The translations under genes and the position numbers were made by a program. Below are positions 35,575-46,200 of a DNA stretch of 64,000 nt, piece after piece. Each line of letters starts with the position of its first letter. The first letter of the stretch is position 1. The notes below the pieces were generated by a model. The model did not search any database, was not told where the DNA came from, and worked only from the letters and a program-made list of their open reading frames with translations. Source of the stretch: Anas platyrhynchos. Its lineage: Eukaryota; Chordata; Aves; Anseriformes; Anatidae. The stretch covers positions 46,105,501-46,169,500 of the forward strand of contig NC_092591.1 in assembly GCF_047663525.1 (NCBI RefSeq), read 5' to 3'.

Positions 35575-35655
35575 AGGAGCAGGTTAGCCGCTGTCACACG
35601 CACAGTGGGGTCGCCGAGAGCACAATGTGCGTTAGTCAGTGGCTCACCTGCTCCT
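35575..35655 (-). ncRNA. MIR210: miR-210 precursor hairpin
   Basis: Hypoxia-induced microRNA; known targets include ISCU and other mitochondrial and cell-cycle transcripts. The 3p arm (35,584-35,605, minus strand) begins CUGUGCGUGUGACAGCGGCU, identical to conserved vertebrate miR-210-3p over its first 20 bases. The 5p arm (35,623-35,644) begins AGCCACUGACUAACGCAC. The arms pair through ACGCACA/UGUGCGU and AGCC/GGCU around a short loop, leaving a two-base 3' overhang as Drosha would. Below them a 10-bp lower stem (AGGAGCAGGU with ACCUGCUCCU) plus one mismatch gives the roughly 11-bp basal stem expected of a canonical pri-miRNA. The lower stem also contains a 5' splice site (see findings). Strand and synteny agree with mammals. 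Confidence 0.97.
35584..35605 (-). ncRNA. MIR210: mature miR-210-3p
   Basis: The dominant mature arm. Its seed (bases 2-8, UGUGCGU) is the defining miR-210 seed. It ends in AA in place of the human GA. Confidence 0.95.
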
Positions 35656-35679
35656 GGAGGGTGGCGGCGGGGCCCTCCT

Positions 35680-36340
35680 GCAGCGCCGGGACCCTCCGGA
35701 CGGGGGCTGCTCCCCCTGTCCCGCTCCCCCGGCCCGGTCCCGTCCCGCTCCCCCCGCCCCTCCCCGCCCCGTCCCTCACCTGCCCGCTCGGCTCCGCTCC
35801 GCGCTGCCGCCGCCGCCGCCAACTTCTCCCTTCTGCCCCCGGCCCGGCCCACGCCGCGCGCCGCGGCCCCTCGCCCCGCCCCCTTCCCCGCCGCAGCCAA
35901 TGGGCGCGCCGCCCGCCCGCCGCCGGGACACGCCCCCGAGGCGCGGCGGCCAATAGGAATCCTCCTCCTCCCCGCCCCCCCCCCCCGCGGCTCCGCGCTC
36001 CCTCGTTACCTCCCCCCCCCCCGGTGACAGCGCGTTCGCTTCTGCACGTCCGTGAGGCGGGCAGCAACCACTCGGCCCCGCCGGCCCGCCCGCCGCGCTC
36101 ACCCCGCCCCTTCCCCGCTCCGAGCCCGCCGCTCCGAGCCCCCGGCCCCCCCCCGGCCCCTCCGTTATCCCCACAAGCTCCCCGTGTCCCTCCCGGTCCG
36201 TCCCCCCCCCCTCCGTTGTGCCCCCCCCCCCGCCGGCCCTTGGTACGCTCCGCGGGGCCGGGCCATGAGGGCAGTGGCGGGGCGCACGTAGGCGGCGGGG
36301 GGGGTGGGGGGGGGGCTGTGTGTGTGCCCCCCCCACTGCC
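35680..36340 (-). promoter_or_regulatory. CpG island promoter of the miR-210 host gene
   Basis: Very GC-rich with many CpGs and long C runs. It contains CCAAT at 35,897-35,901 and at 35,950-35,954. A HIF-type core, ACGTGC on the minus strand, lies at 36,044-36,049. In mammals the miR-210 promoter has a hypoxia-response element just upstream of its start site, so transcription to the left from about 36,000 is expected. The island may also give plus-strand RNA; an AATAAA at 36,363-36,368 on the plus strand is compatible with a short divergent transcript. Confidence 0.65.
36044..36049 (-). promoter_or_regulatory. Candidate hypoxia-response element (HIF site)
   Basis: Minus strand reads cacggACGTGCag, matching the RCGTG core and followed by CAG as in many functional elements. 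It is about 400 bases upstream of the miR-210 hairpin. Confidence 0.5.
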
Positions 36341-36483
36341 AGAGGGATGTTACCTGCTGGGCAATAAAGGCTGAATTTAACGTGGATTGAGGGTGTTTGG
36401 GTGGTTTTTTTTTAAATTCGTCCTTTTTGGGGTAGGGTGGGACGGGGGTGGCTCTGGGTGCTGCGCCTTGCTGTGGTGGCACC

Positions 36484-36716
36484 CTGAGGGGGGATGTGGT
36501 GGCTCTGAGGGGGACACAATGGCACTAAGGGGGGACACAATGGCTCTGAGGGGGACACAGCACTGAGGGGGACATGATGGCTCTGAAGGGGACACAATGG
36601 CACTGATGGGGACATGATGGCTCTGAGGGGACACGATGGCTTTGAGGGGGACACAATGACTCTAAAGGGGGACATGGTGGCTCTGAGGGATACACGATGG
36701 CACTGAGGGGTACGGA
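36484..36716. repeat. Minisatellite, about 12 copies of a 20-base unit
   Basis: The unit is close to CTGAGGGGGACACAATGGCA, with copies starting near 36,484, 36,505, 36,525, 36,545, 36,563, 36,583, 36,603, 36,623, 36,642, 36,662, 36,683 and 36,703. Copies differ by substitutions and one- or two-base length changes. It explains the repetitive minus-strand open frame here. Confidence 0.92.
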
Positions 36717-39700
36717 CCCTCACAGCGCCATCATGACCCCAAAACACACCACCGAGCCTCCCCTCATGCTGGCAGGCCCCCAGCACTTTGCAGCCCAAAC
36801 GCCTTTCCCCCAGGGACGGGCTGTGAAAGTCCATTTTCCCCAGTGCCCCTGGAAAGGCTGCTCTCCCCGAGCCGTTCCCCACCCAGCAGCACCCATACAC
36901 ACAGAATTCACACTCAGGCACCCCTCAGCAGCCCTGCAGCGCGGCACCTTCCCCAAAACGCCTCCCAAATCCCCCCCACCCCAGCCCTCTGGAGCTTTGC
37001 AACGTGTCACCCTCACGCAATGGCCTTCGTGCTGGAAATTTGCGAGTGCCTTAACGAAGAATTGCTGAGCGGCAGAGATAGATAGGGCTTTATGGTGGGT
37101 GTGCCGGTGTCCCGCGGAGGTGAGGAGCCTCGCTCAGATAGACGGTGAGTCAGGCGCTGGCTCCTGTCTGCCCTGCCTCACGCCTTCCTCAAACAGATCC
37201 ACCACGGGCTGGACACGGCGGGCACGTCTGGGGGGACCCCAGGGGGAGAAAAGGTGGTGGGGAGGTGAGGGTGTCTGCAGGCACCCTGCCACGCCTGGGT
37301 CCCCGTCCTTTGTAGGGTGCTGGCCGTGTTGAGCGGTGTGCGACCTGTCTGTACTGCTGGTGGTGAGAAAAAAGGCTGTCGTGTGCCATCGTGGCTGCTG
37401 GCCCCACAGCAGCACACGATCTCACAGAAGACACCGTCTCTGCATCCCTTTTAGAAACTTCCCTGGCAGCTTCTGAAGGTTTAGTGGGAATTCAGCAGCC
37501 TGCCGCTCTTCAACTTGGTCCTGGTGTGGTTTCCTGCACAGCCGTGCACCCGACGCACGTCCCGCACACGGCTGGGGGCACGCCAGGATTCTCCTCTCAC
37601 TCGCAAGATTTGAAAGCAAAACCTTACAGCACGCTGCGATTCTCTACCCAGCTTCCCTACGGGATTTGCTGGAGTGCTACAAGTCGTCGGCAGCTCTGGG
37701 CTCTACCGCATTGCCAGAGGGGGAGGCCGGGGGGGACAGCCCCTCTCCTGCGTGACAACCCGCATAATAACAGCCTCTGTTGTTTTCTGTGTGCTATGTG
37801 GGGGTTTTGTTTTCACCCAGCAGCTGTACGGAGAAAGTCACGTATTTTATGTCTCTCTCCGGCGCAGGGCTCGCACCCAGGCGCGAGCAGCGCTCCTCGG
37901 GAACAAAATCAGCCAACGAGCACGCTGGCCCCGGCGCCCTCCCGGTGGGCTGGCGCTGCCCACAGCAGGGTGAGCCAAGGCAAAAAGCTGTGGAAAATAC
38001 TTGTTTTGTTTAGCAGTGAGTATCCGGTGAGGAGTAAGGTGGTCGGGTACTGCCTTGACACCTCCCCGCCAGCACTGCTGCTGCCAGTACGGGGCTGCCT
38101 GCACGGGGAGCAGCTGCCTGGATCCTCCAGTGGCTGCCGTCTGTGAGCAGCAGCATCCTGTGCTGCTGTGCTCCTCTGCATCCCCTGGCTCTTCTTTACA
38201 TTTCAGGTTTTGTTAAAAAAAACAAGCCTTTCCCCACCCGGGGAGAGGCTGTGCATGCGCAGCGGAGGAGCGTGCTTCACAGCGGTGCTTGCACAGCTGG
38301 CTGCTTGCAGAGTCCAGTCCTGCACGTTGCTGCGGCCGCCCTGGGTGCCGTCTTCAACTGTGCCGCGTTGGAGCAGGGGCTGGGGCCGTGCCAGCTGGAG
38401 CTGTGGCGGGCAAACCGCTCCGGTGCAGCCCTGTGAAAAGAAGGACGGGTGCTCACTCTGGCACTGCCATCTTTCGTGTGCTCAAGTGAACCACGAGGTG
38501 CCCCTAGGCTCAGAGGATGGTCTGCTGCTGACATTGCCCTTGTGAGCCTCCAGGCCCCGGGGGGTTTTGCAGAAATGGTGGCTGGTGCTGCTTGTCCCCG
38601 CTCCCCCCTCCGGCTCCAAACACGCGCTGTTCAGCTCGTGGCTCAGCCCTTAATCTCTGGGATGAAATTTCCTGCTGACATTGACGGTGCTGTGCGGGTA
38701 GGCTGCTGGAAGAGCCCCCAGTTATCCCAGCCGTGAAGCTCTTCCCTTTGTTCCCGGCTAGCTTTTAGTTGACAGCGCTGCCAAAAAGATGATGCTTACA
38801 GTGGCTTACGGGGAGCTACGTCCTCTGATAAGAGGCAGAGGCTTCCCTGCCCGTGCCACAGGCTGCCCCTGAGCTCTGCCTGCCGCAGCGTGCCACTGCC
38901 AGCCGGGGACTGCCCCCAGGAGCAGGGGTGGGAGCAGAGGGCAACACGTGCCACTTCTACCTCCAGGGACCAGCAAATTGGCAAAGTGTGATTAAAATTT
39001 CATCCCTTAACAGCACAGGGCCATCGTAGCCTTGGTGTGGATCTCTTTCCAGTCTGGATGGGCTGTGCTCAGCAGCTGCTGCTGCTTCAGCGGGGTTTTC
39101 GCCCCGCAGCCACCCCTCGCTGACCCACAAGCAGGCTGCGGCGCTGGCACAGGTTTCTCTCCGCTCTGCGATTTCAGGAAAAGGAGCTTGTTTTCTGCCC
39201 CGGTCTCCTTTCTGACAATGAGCCGAGTGTTTGTGAGGACACGCACACAGCTCCCGGCCGCGTTCATCAGCCGGGGCCGTGCTCCTCGTCCCTGAGGCCA
39301 GCCGAGGCGGGCAGAAAACCGTGGCTGAGGGAAGGGCACTGAGAGGGGGAATATCCTTCCTCCGTTACGTGCCTGCCATCACCCAGCGGGGCTGGAACAT
39401 TGGGGTTGGGATCAGACACGCAGAGTTAGGAAAAAAACCACAAACAGCCAGGATCCCAGCTGCCTCAGAGAGGAATGTGGAACTTGTCCGTGTGCTCGCA
39501 CGCCGTGCGTGTGCCTCCCACGCCATGGGGAGCACAGCGTGTGCCCAGCTCAGCTCGCACCCCGACTGCGGTGTGAGTGCTGGGTTAAAGCTGTGCGGGG
39601 ACAGTCACAGCCGGGGTTTGTGTCACCACAGACCCGTCAGGGATAATGGGGCTACATGGGAACTCGGTGTAAGACCCAGGTGTGTTTGTGTGCACTGCAC

Positions 39701-39840
39701 AGCGAGCAGCCTGAGCGCTGTGAGGTAACAGGAGGGCTCTGAGGGAAGCACACCGCTCTCCTCTTTCTCCCACTTTTTATTAACGCGCAATTTTCCCCAT
39801 TTCCCCATCCTTTCCCCATCCCTTCCCCATCCCTCCCCAC
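36717..39840. other. Intergenic DNA between the miR-210 locus and PHRF1
   Basis: No gene is recognised. An NRF1-like motif (TGCATGCGCA) lies at 38,252-38,261. A weak minus-strand exon-like segment lies at 37,135-37,235 (see findings). There are several long open frames but none with recognisable content. Confidence 0.4.
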
Positions 39841-39844
39841 CCCT

Positions 39845-40340
39845 CCCCACTCCCCTCACAGCCCCCCCCCCGCCCCGCAGTGGTACACCCCGCCCCCAGC
39901 CCGCCTCTCCCCGCCTCCCCCCCCCCCGCCCCGCGGTGGTTCGCTCCCGCCGCCGTTCCCCCCTCCCCGGCCCAGCGGCGGGGCCGCGACCCGGAAGAGC
40001 TCCGGGAGCGTTTCCGGCCGTGCCTCCCGGAACGGCGGCGGCGGCGGCAGGGCCCGGGCCCGGGGCCTCCTCCTGCGTGAGTGGGGGGGCTCCGGGGGGG
40101 GGGCCGCGGCCTCCTAGGGGAGCTCCGGGGCCTGCTCCGGGGGCTCCGGGCGCTGTTACCGGGGCCTCGGGGGGGCCCCGGGCGCTGTCAGCGGGGCCCC
40201 GGGGCCCGGCCCCGCTGCTGAGGCCTGGGGGGGGTCTGGGGCCGGGCCCTGGGGGCAGGGGCAGGGGCAGGGGCGGGGATAGGGGTGGGGGTGGGGGTGG
40301 GGGGGTGAGCGCGGTCGGTTTTCAGGTCGGTTCCTCAGGG
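39845..40340 (+). promoter_or_regulatory. PHRF1: PHRF1 CpG island promoter and first exon region
   Basis: Extremely GC-rich with dense CpG. An ETS-type CCGGAAGAG lies at about 39,990 and tttccgg just after it, typical of housekeeping promoters. A G-rich tract at 40,250-40,307 lies at the downstream edge. There is no TATA box. Confidence 0.75.
39980..40076 (+). other. PHRF1: PHRF1 non-coding exon 1 (3' end at 40,076)
   Basis: The donor CTCCTGC|GTGAGT at 40,076/40,077 is strong. It would join the acceptor at 43,142. The 5' end is not determinable and the left coordinate is nominal. A GCG-rich run (40,033-40,049) lies within it. Confidence 0.6.
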
Positions 40341-43142
40341 CTCCGAGCGGTGGAAGCCCCCGCAGCGTTTCGGTACCGGGCTTTGGGAGTTAAACGCTTC
40401 TGTAACGCACACGGGGGAAAGGCTGAGCGAGATTCAGGCCCGGAGGGATTTTGGTAAAGCTGCCTGGGCGCGTTAGGCTGGCACCGGGCTATAGGGTGCT
40501 CGTTGAGGTGCCTGCACAGTCCCTCTTAACGTCCCTGTTCGGAGGGTGCTGGCAGGTGCCAGGTGCACCACGCACCCCGTGTATAAAAACATCCTTCACA
40601 ACTCTTTTTTTTTTGTTTTAATGTAGCAGGTGAGTTTGTGAGTGTTTGGCTTCGATTCCAGGTGTGTGGCATCTGCCAGTTTGAGACAGAAAAGGGTGCA
40701 CTGGGGAGGGGGAGTGATGATAATAACAAAGCAGCTATGGCAGTGCGAGTGCATGCTGGAATATTTAGTAGCCTTCGGTGTAGTTACAAGTGCTCTCCGG
40801 AACAAGGCTGTGCAATAATTACCCCTGAAATTAGATCAGCATTCAGTGAGGAGACCCAGCTGGCTCCTTCTCTGCCTGGGCCCCGTCCCCAGTGCCCCTC
40901 CCGCAGGTTAAAACAAACGCCTTGCCCAGCAGATCTCCTGCCTCTAATCTAGCCCTTCCCTCCTGGCTGCAGCGTGCTCCCAGCCGGTCAGAATCCCCAT
41001 TTGTGGCAGTCCGCGGGGTTTTAGAAAGCCGGGGTGCTTCTCTGACAACCCCCTCTTCTAGAGGAAGCGTTCAAACAAATTGCTAACGCAGCTCAAGGGA
41101 AGTGCTTGCATTGCCTTGGAAATAGGGTGGTGCTCCAACACATCCTGGCCCTGTGTTGGAGGTGTGCAGCTGAGGGTGGCCTCAAGGGGATGAGCACAAC
41201 CTCCTTCTCCAGCAACTTTCTTTTCAGGAAGAATCGTTCTGTTTGCTATCTGCTGCTCCCAGCTCCTGGCGGGGTGGAGGGAGGGTAGGGAACGGGGTGA
41301 CAGCTGTGCTTTTGTACGGGTTGGGCAGCCCTGACGTGTGCCATAAATGCTGACACGTCTCCCCTGAGAAGAAAAACTGGGAAGTGCTGCTTGTTGTCCT
41401 CAAGGAACAGGAGGACGAGCCATCGTATGGAGAGCACAGCCCGCCTCGCTTCCCTTCTCCTTGAGAGCAGCTCAGATTTGAGAAGTTTGTTCACACGGTG
41501 AGATCTTTACCTTCACCTTTGCCTGGCTCCTCCTTACCTGTTTCAAACTCTCCACAAATCAGATTTCTGTTTTTTACTGCCCAGACCTTCAGGCAAACCC
41601 CATTGGGTTTTGCCAGCTCCTCGGGGGCTGGGGAGATCCGTGGCTGCTTGGATGTAGTGGTGGGGTCACAGAGGCGTTCCCACCTCCTGCCAGATGAGGA
41701 GGTTTGGGACAAACACAAGTCACCCCTCGTGAAATTGTGCTGCTCCCCAGCTCCAGCTTCGTGAGCTCCCATTTGGGAGGTTCTTATGTAAGCGGCTTCT
41801 CTCTGAATAATTCATCCGTGCGCAGTGCTGGAACTGGCGCGTTCCTGGTGGAAACCAGTGGTTCTTCCCAGTTTGGTTTGGGTACGTTGCAGCGCCTGCC
41901 TTTTGATGAGTCTGCGTGTTTTCAGCCAACGAAAACCATTTTTCCGCGCTCCTGTGAACAGCCACGAATTCAGCTAGTTTAATCCTCTGCTTAGGCAAGA
42001 TTCTCACCAAAGTTAGGAGAAATCCTGACCAGGAACCCGCTCGTCCTGGAGCTTGATCTCTTTAGCCTTTTTTCCTGAGCAGCAAAGGCTGCATTTACAA
42101 CTCAGCCCGCCTTAGCAAAGGCTGCATTTTTAGGGCTCTTAAGTGCAGAGCTGTGCTACGTGGCTCAAAAAAGGGAGTGAACGAGTGAGGATGTGCTTCG
42201 AGAGCTTGAATAAAACATAATGTTTTGTTCCAAAAATGACTTTAATATGTAAGCTGCATAATGCAGAGCAGGGAGAGGGGGAGAAGAGCACCCGAAACTT
42301 CTTTGCCACGTTTGCAGAAGAATCCAATTTCTCCTCCTTGCTGAGTTATGACAGCAAGCTTTGTGAGTGTCACTTAACTGTGTTCAGCCACGGCTTGTTT
42401 ATGGAGCAGCGATCCTCCTTCCCTGACGCTTTGTAGCACCGCGTGCTGAAAGCTGTGGTTTGGTCGTCGGTATGGATTTGGATCAGGAGCCATCTCGGTA
42501 TCTGCCAGTTTTATTGCCAGTCTGCTAATGCACTGCAATTAATTTGATTGCATTAATATGCGCCCAATGAAGTGGCCTCTTTGCTGCGGTTGTGTGCTCT
42601 GAGGCTCTCCTATTTCACGATGGAGCTGTGAAAAGGCCTTTGTAGAAAAAGACCTAAAACGCATCCTCTTTGTTCTCGTTTCGTTGGAATTGAGCAGGAT
42701 GAAGTGTCTTGATTTGAAACCTCTACTTTTCATCCCGTCAGCCCTCATCCAAAGGGCAGGCTGACCTCTGGCCCCTTTCGATGCTGCTCCTTACAGCTAG
42801 TATGCAGGATGGTTTTGGTGTTGGCAGGTTTTCTTCTCCTGCCTTTAGTGGGGAGGTCTGGCTGTGCTTTTTTTGGTCATCCAAGAATAAGCTGAATTTT
42901 TTTCCCCTGCAATGAGTTGCACAAGAAGATGGTTTCAGGAGAAACTGGGAAAACTAAATGGGTTTTCTTTCTCCTCCTGTAAGAGCTGCTTTCCAGCAGC
43001 ACAAAGCCAGACCTCCATTGTTGTAGATCGAACCAGAAGAAAAATAAAAAGAACCAAGTGTCACTCAGCACTTGTGCGGTAGCAATACCCTCTGCGATTG
43101 CTTAGGTGCTGTGTTGCCTCACCGCTGTCTGCCTTCTTGCAG
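40077..43142 (+). other. PHRF1: PHRF1 intron 1
   Basis: GTGAGT to cttcttgcag, 3.1 kb. It starts with a G-rich tract (40,250-40,307). No exon, hairpin RNA or mobile element is recognised. Confidence 0.6.
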
Positions 43143-43166
43143 GGAGCGGATTCCCAATGTCCTGCC

Positions 43167-43257
43167 ATGGATGATGACAGCCAGGATGAGCTGATAAACA
43201 AGAACGCCGCGCTGGGCAAGGGCAAAAGGCAGAGTCTGGCACTCCTCAGTGAAACAG
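43167..43257 (+). CDS. PHRF1: PHRF1 coding exon 1
   Basis: Encodes residues 1-30 ([13 protein letters not shown]...). The exon begins at 43,143 after acceptor cttcttgcag, so 24 bases are 5' UTR. Donor ACAG|GTAACT. Confidence 0.93.
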
Positions 43258-46200
43258 GTAACTGCGGGCTCTCGGTGCCTCCACCTTTCCAGTTGGAGGT
43301 CTGAGAACAGATTCTTTTTTTTAAACCTTCCAAAAGAAGTGAAGCTGTATTGTGACCATCTTTCTCTTTGTCTGAAAAATGTTTTATTTCTAAGCACTGC
43401 ATCTCAAACTGCTGGCGTGCTTCTTCTGAGTTGCTCCGAGCTGCTGGCTTTGACGCTTCTGAGAAGCTCATGAGGAAATTTGGGGTTTCGCTTCCTATAT
43501 AACATCCTGAGCAGAAATTCTGGTGCTGTACTTGTGTTTCATATCCCCCTCTTCTTTTTTCTTCTTTAGAAAGCAACGGTGGGAACAGCTGCGAGTCAGA
43601 AGATGACACCGGGAGTGAGGAGGAAGATGACTCTGAGGAAGAGGGAGGTGAGGAGGACAAAGAAGAAAGTGAAGATGAAGAATTAGAAGGTAAGGGCTGT
43701 TAATGTGCACAACTGATATATTTTTTTTTTTTAACAATTGAAGGAGGAGCAAGATGAAAATTTTCCTTCCAGAAAGTAACCATGAAAAGTAAATCCATGC
43801 TGCTCTGTAGAGTGGTGCCCAGAACCTACAGTAATAAACATGAACATTCCCCAGTTTCTAACTGTTTATAGCATTTGTATGTTTGAGGACTATCCACTAC
43901 CAAAAACAGTGTAGTTACAGGCATCAGGAGTGACTGACAGTGGTAGAGCTCCAGCATGAGTAGAAAAAAAAGTTGGAATTACAGCAATGAAAAATTTTTT
44001 CACTTACAAAAGGTGTGTTTGTGGCAGTTTGCTTGAAAATGAACGTAGTGATGGGGAGTTCTGGAAAGAGATTAAGTTTGCTTTTAAGGCTTGGGAGGAG
44101 GGAAGAAGGCAAGGAATTTCTCTTTGGAAAAAGGAGTGGGGATGATACTGAATTTATTAATTGTACTACAAACGTAGTCTGTAAATGCATACGCTTCTGA
44201 AACTGAATCGCTCAAATGGATAAACAAAGTTTTTTGTCACATTTTGGTGCTTGCTAGGAAGGAAAGGAAGAGCACAGTTTTCCAAGCACCAGTTAGACTG
44301 ATTTGAACACAGACTAGTTCTAAAAAGCTGATGCAAGGTGTCAAAAAGCTTAATTAATCCATCTTTTAGAATGATCAATCCTATGTCCTGCCAGGAAAAA
44401 TCAACAGAAAACGCACAGGCCCTGTTTTCTTGGTCCTTTATTTTTCAAGTGGGAATGCTTCTACGTAACTTCTCATTGCTTCTTGAAATTGACAACTTCA
44501 CAGTCTTAACACTAAGACATATCTGTATTTTGGACTAAAAATGAAAACACCTCTCAGTAACCCGTGATGAGAGTTAAAAATGAATTTTACTCAAAATCAA
44601 GCTTTTCTGAGCAGTCTCCAGCCAGGCACCCAAATCCCCTCAAAACTGTGATTTACCTGTGAACTCCTTAGCTTGTTCGTCTGGGGGCAAGTGTGTTGCT
44701 GTGCCTTGTTTTCTGGAGTGTCTAATAAACAGAAGAAAAGTTGGATACCTGATAATCTTATTTTTAAGCTCCATGTTCAGCGGTATACTGACATATCTTG
44801 GCATTGTAGTAACCTGTTGTTTTTCTGCTGTCTGTCCTTTTAATCTCTTGCAAGACTAGTTATGTTATTGGGCTTTTATTTATTTCTTTATTTAGCCAGG
44901 GTAATCCATTGCTTTTTAGTGAGGGGACTTGAGGGGGGGGAGGGGAAGAGTAAAAACCAGCAAAAACTGTTACCTCAGACTGAGGAGGTCATGTTTTGTC
45001 CTTGCAGCCCTGTAAAGTAAGCTTACACAGAATTCTCCACAAGCTAACATCCCTTACAAATCCCCCTGTGCTTGCTCCCCTTGCTGAAGCCCTGCAGCAT
45101 GTCATTCTTTTTTCTTTTCTCACTTTTTAAGATTGCGAAGATGACGATGAAGAGGAGGAGGAAGAAGCTGGGGGGGGAATGACTGATGCTCTGAAATTAG
45201 AGCCACACCTAAACGTAGCAAATGTTTCCTCTGATGAGGATGGCGAAAACTGCCCCATTTGCCTCAACACGTTCAGAGATCAGGCCGTTGGGACTCCTGA
45301 GAACTGCTCCCATTACTTCTGCTTGGACTGCATTGTGGAGTGGTCAAAGGTGAGCTGCTGGGACTTGATTTCCTGCAGCATTCTGATGTGTTTTGCTCTC
45401 TCTGATCACACTGTTCTTCTTTCATGAGAACAGATCCCTGTAATATTTATATTTGCTTCCTTGAGCTTTTCTACACAGGCTTAGGTGACTGCTTTATATG
45501 CCAGGATTCATGTTTGAGAAGTGTGGATCTGTTTCTTGTACCCGTTCTGATGTGTTCTGTTCTCTGAAAGCTGTGATACTGTGAGCGAGTGCATTTCTAG
45601 GCATCTAAGAATCTTGTTTTCAAGTCAAGACACCAACAGTATTGGTTTTCTGTGTGTGTGTGCGTGTAGACATATATTTATCTCTCTAACTTCTGTGCTG
45701 TGACAGCAGGATCAGGGTCTGTTGCAACAGCGAACATTTAAACCCAGGAAAGACACAGAAGATTACTAAATCAGCAGTTTGCTCTGAATTCAGTATTTTT
45801 CAGTCAAAGTTGCTGCCACCTAACTGCCTAGTTCTGTAATCATAGTCCGGGGTGAGAATTACACAGTCCCTGTGGCAATTAAAATCAGAGTTACTGGATG
45901 GATTTGCAGGTAATTTTGAGTTGCTCATTTTACCCAAAGAAAGAAAATTTCCTCCAACATGAGCAGTATTTTAAGGCCATGTTTGGAAGAACTTTGATAT
46001 TCCTTTAGCAATTGAATAATAATTAAATGACTTCAGTGATATAATAAATGTTTTTCTAAAAAAAGTGTCTTCTCTGGTGCAAAAGGTTGTTTGACAGATG
46101 TCAGATTTAACTGCTTAAAATGTCAATACCAGTAGCTTTTAAAAATGCTTACTACGTTAATGCTGATCACATGAATAATTTAAATTTCGCCTTTTAGGAA

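Larger units (their letters stand above)
34964..35647 (-). other. Intron 1 of the miR-210 host transcript
   Basis: Bounded by GTGAGC at 35,647 and the pyrimidine-tract CAG whose last base is at 34,965 (minus strand). It contains the miR-210 hairpin at its very start, then the GGAC/GGAT tetranucleotide repeats. Confidence 0.55.
33615..36020 (-). ncRNA. MIR210HG: miR-210 host transcript (MIR210HG-like), two-exon model
   Basis: A minus-strand non-coding transcript lies between RASSF7 and PHRF1, the position and strand of MIR210HG in mammals. Model: start in the CpG island (about 36,000); exon 1 ends at 35,648 with donor GAGCAG|GTGAGC; intron 35,647-34,965; exon 2 from 34,964 (acceptor preceded by a long pyrimidine tract, ctcctttctgcttcag) to about 33,615 after the AATAAA. 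A less likely extra acceptor is ttttacag at 34,025. The intron starts with the miR-210 hairpin. Splice sites and the poly(A) signal are seen directly. The transcript structure and the exact start are inference. No AUG-initiated conserved open frame is evident. Confidence 0.6.

Noticed and set aside
35575-35655. miR-210 as a classical mirtron
   Set aside because: There is a 5' splice site at the hairpin base but no AG acceptor at its 3' end; the nearest good acceptor is almost 700 bases away, so at most a 3'-tailed form is possible.
36377-36921. Repetitive minus-strand proteins of 85 and 169 codons
   Set aside because: They are translations of the 20-base minisatellite.
37391-38146. 251-codon plus-strand frame
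   Set aside because: Starts at GTG, low-complexity composition, no homology recognised, no promoter or splice context.
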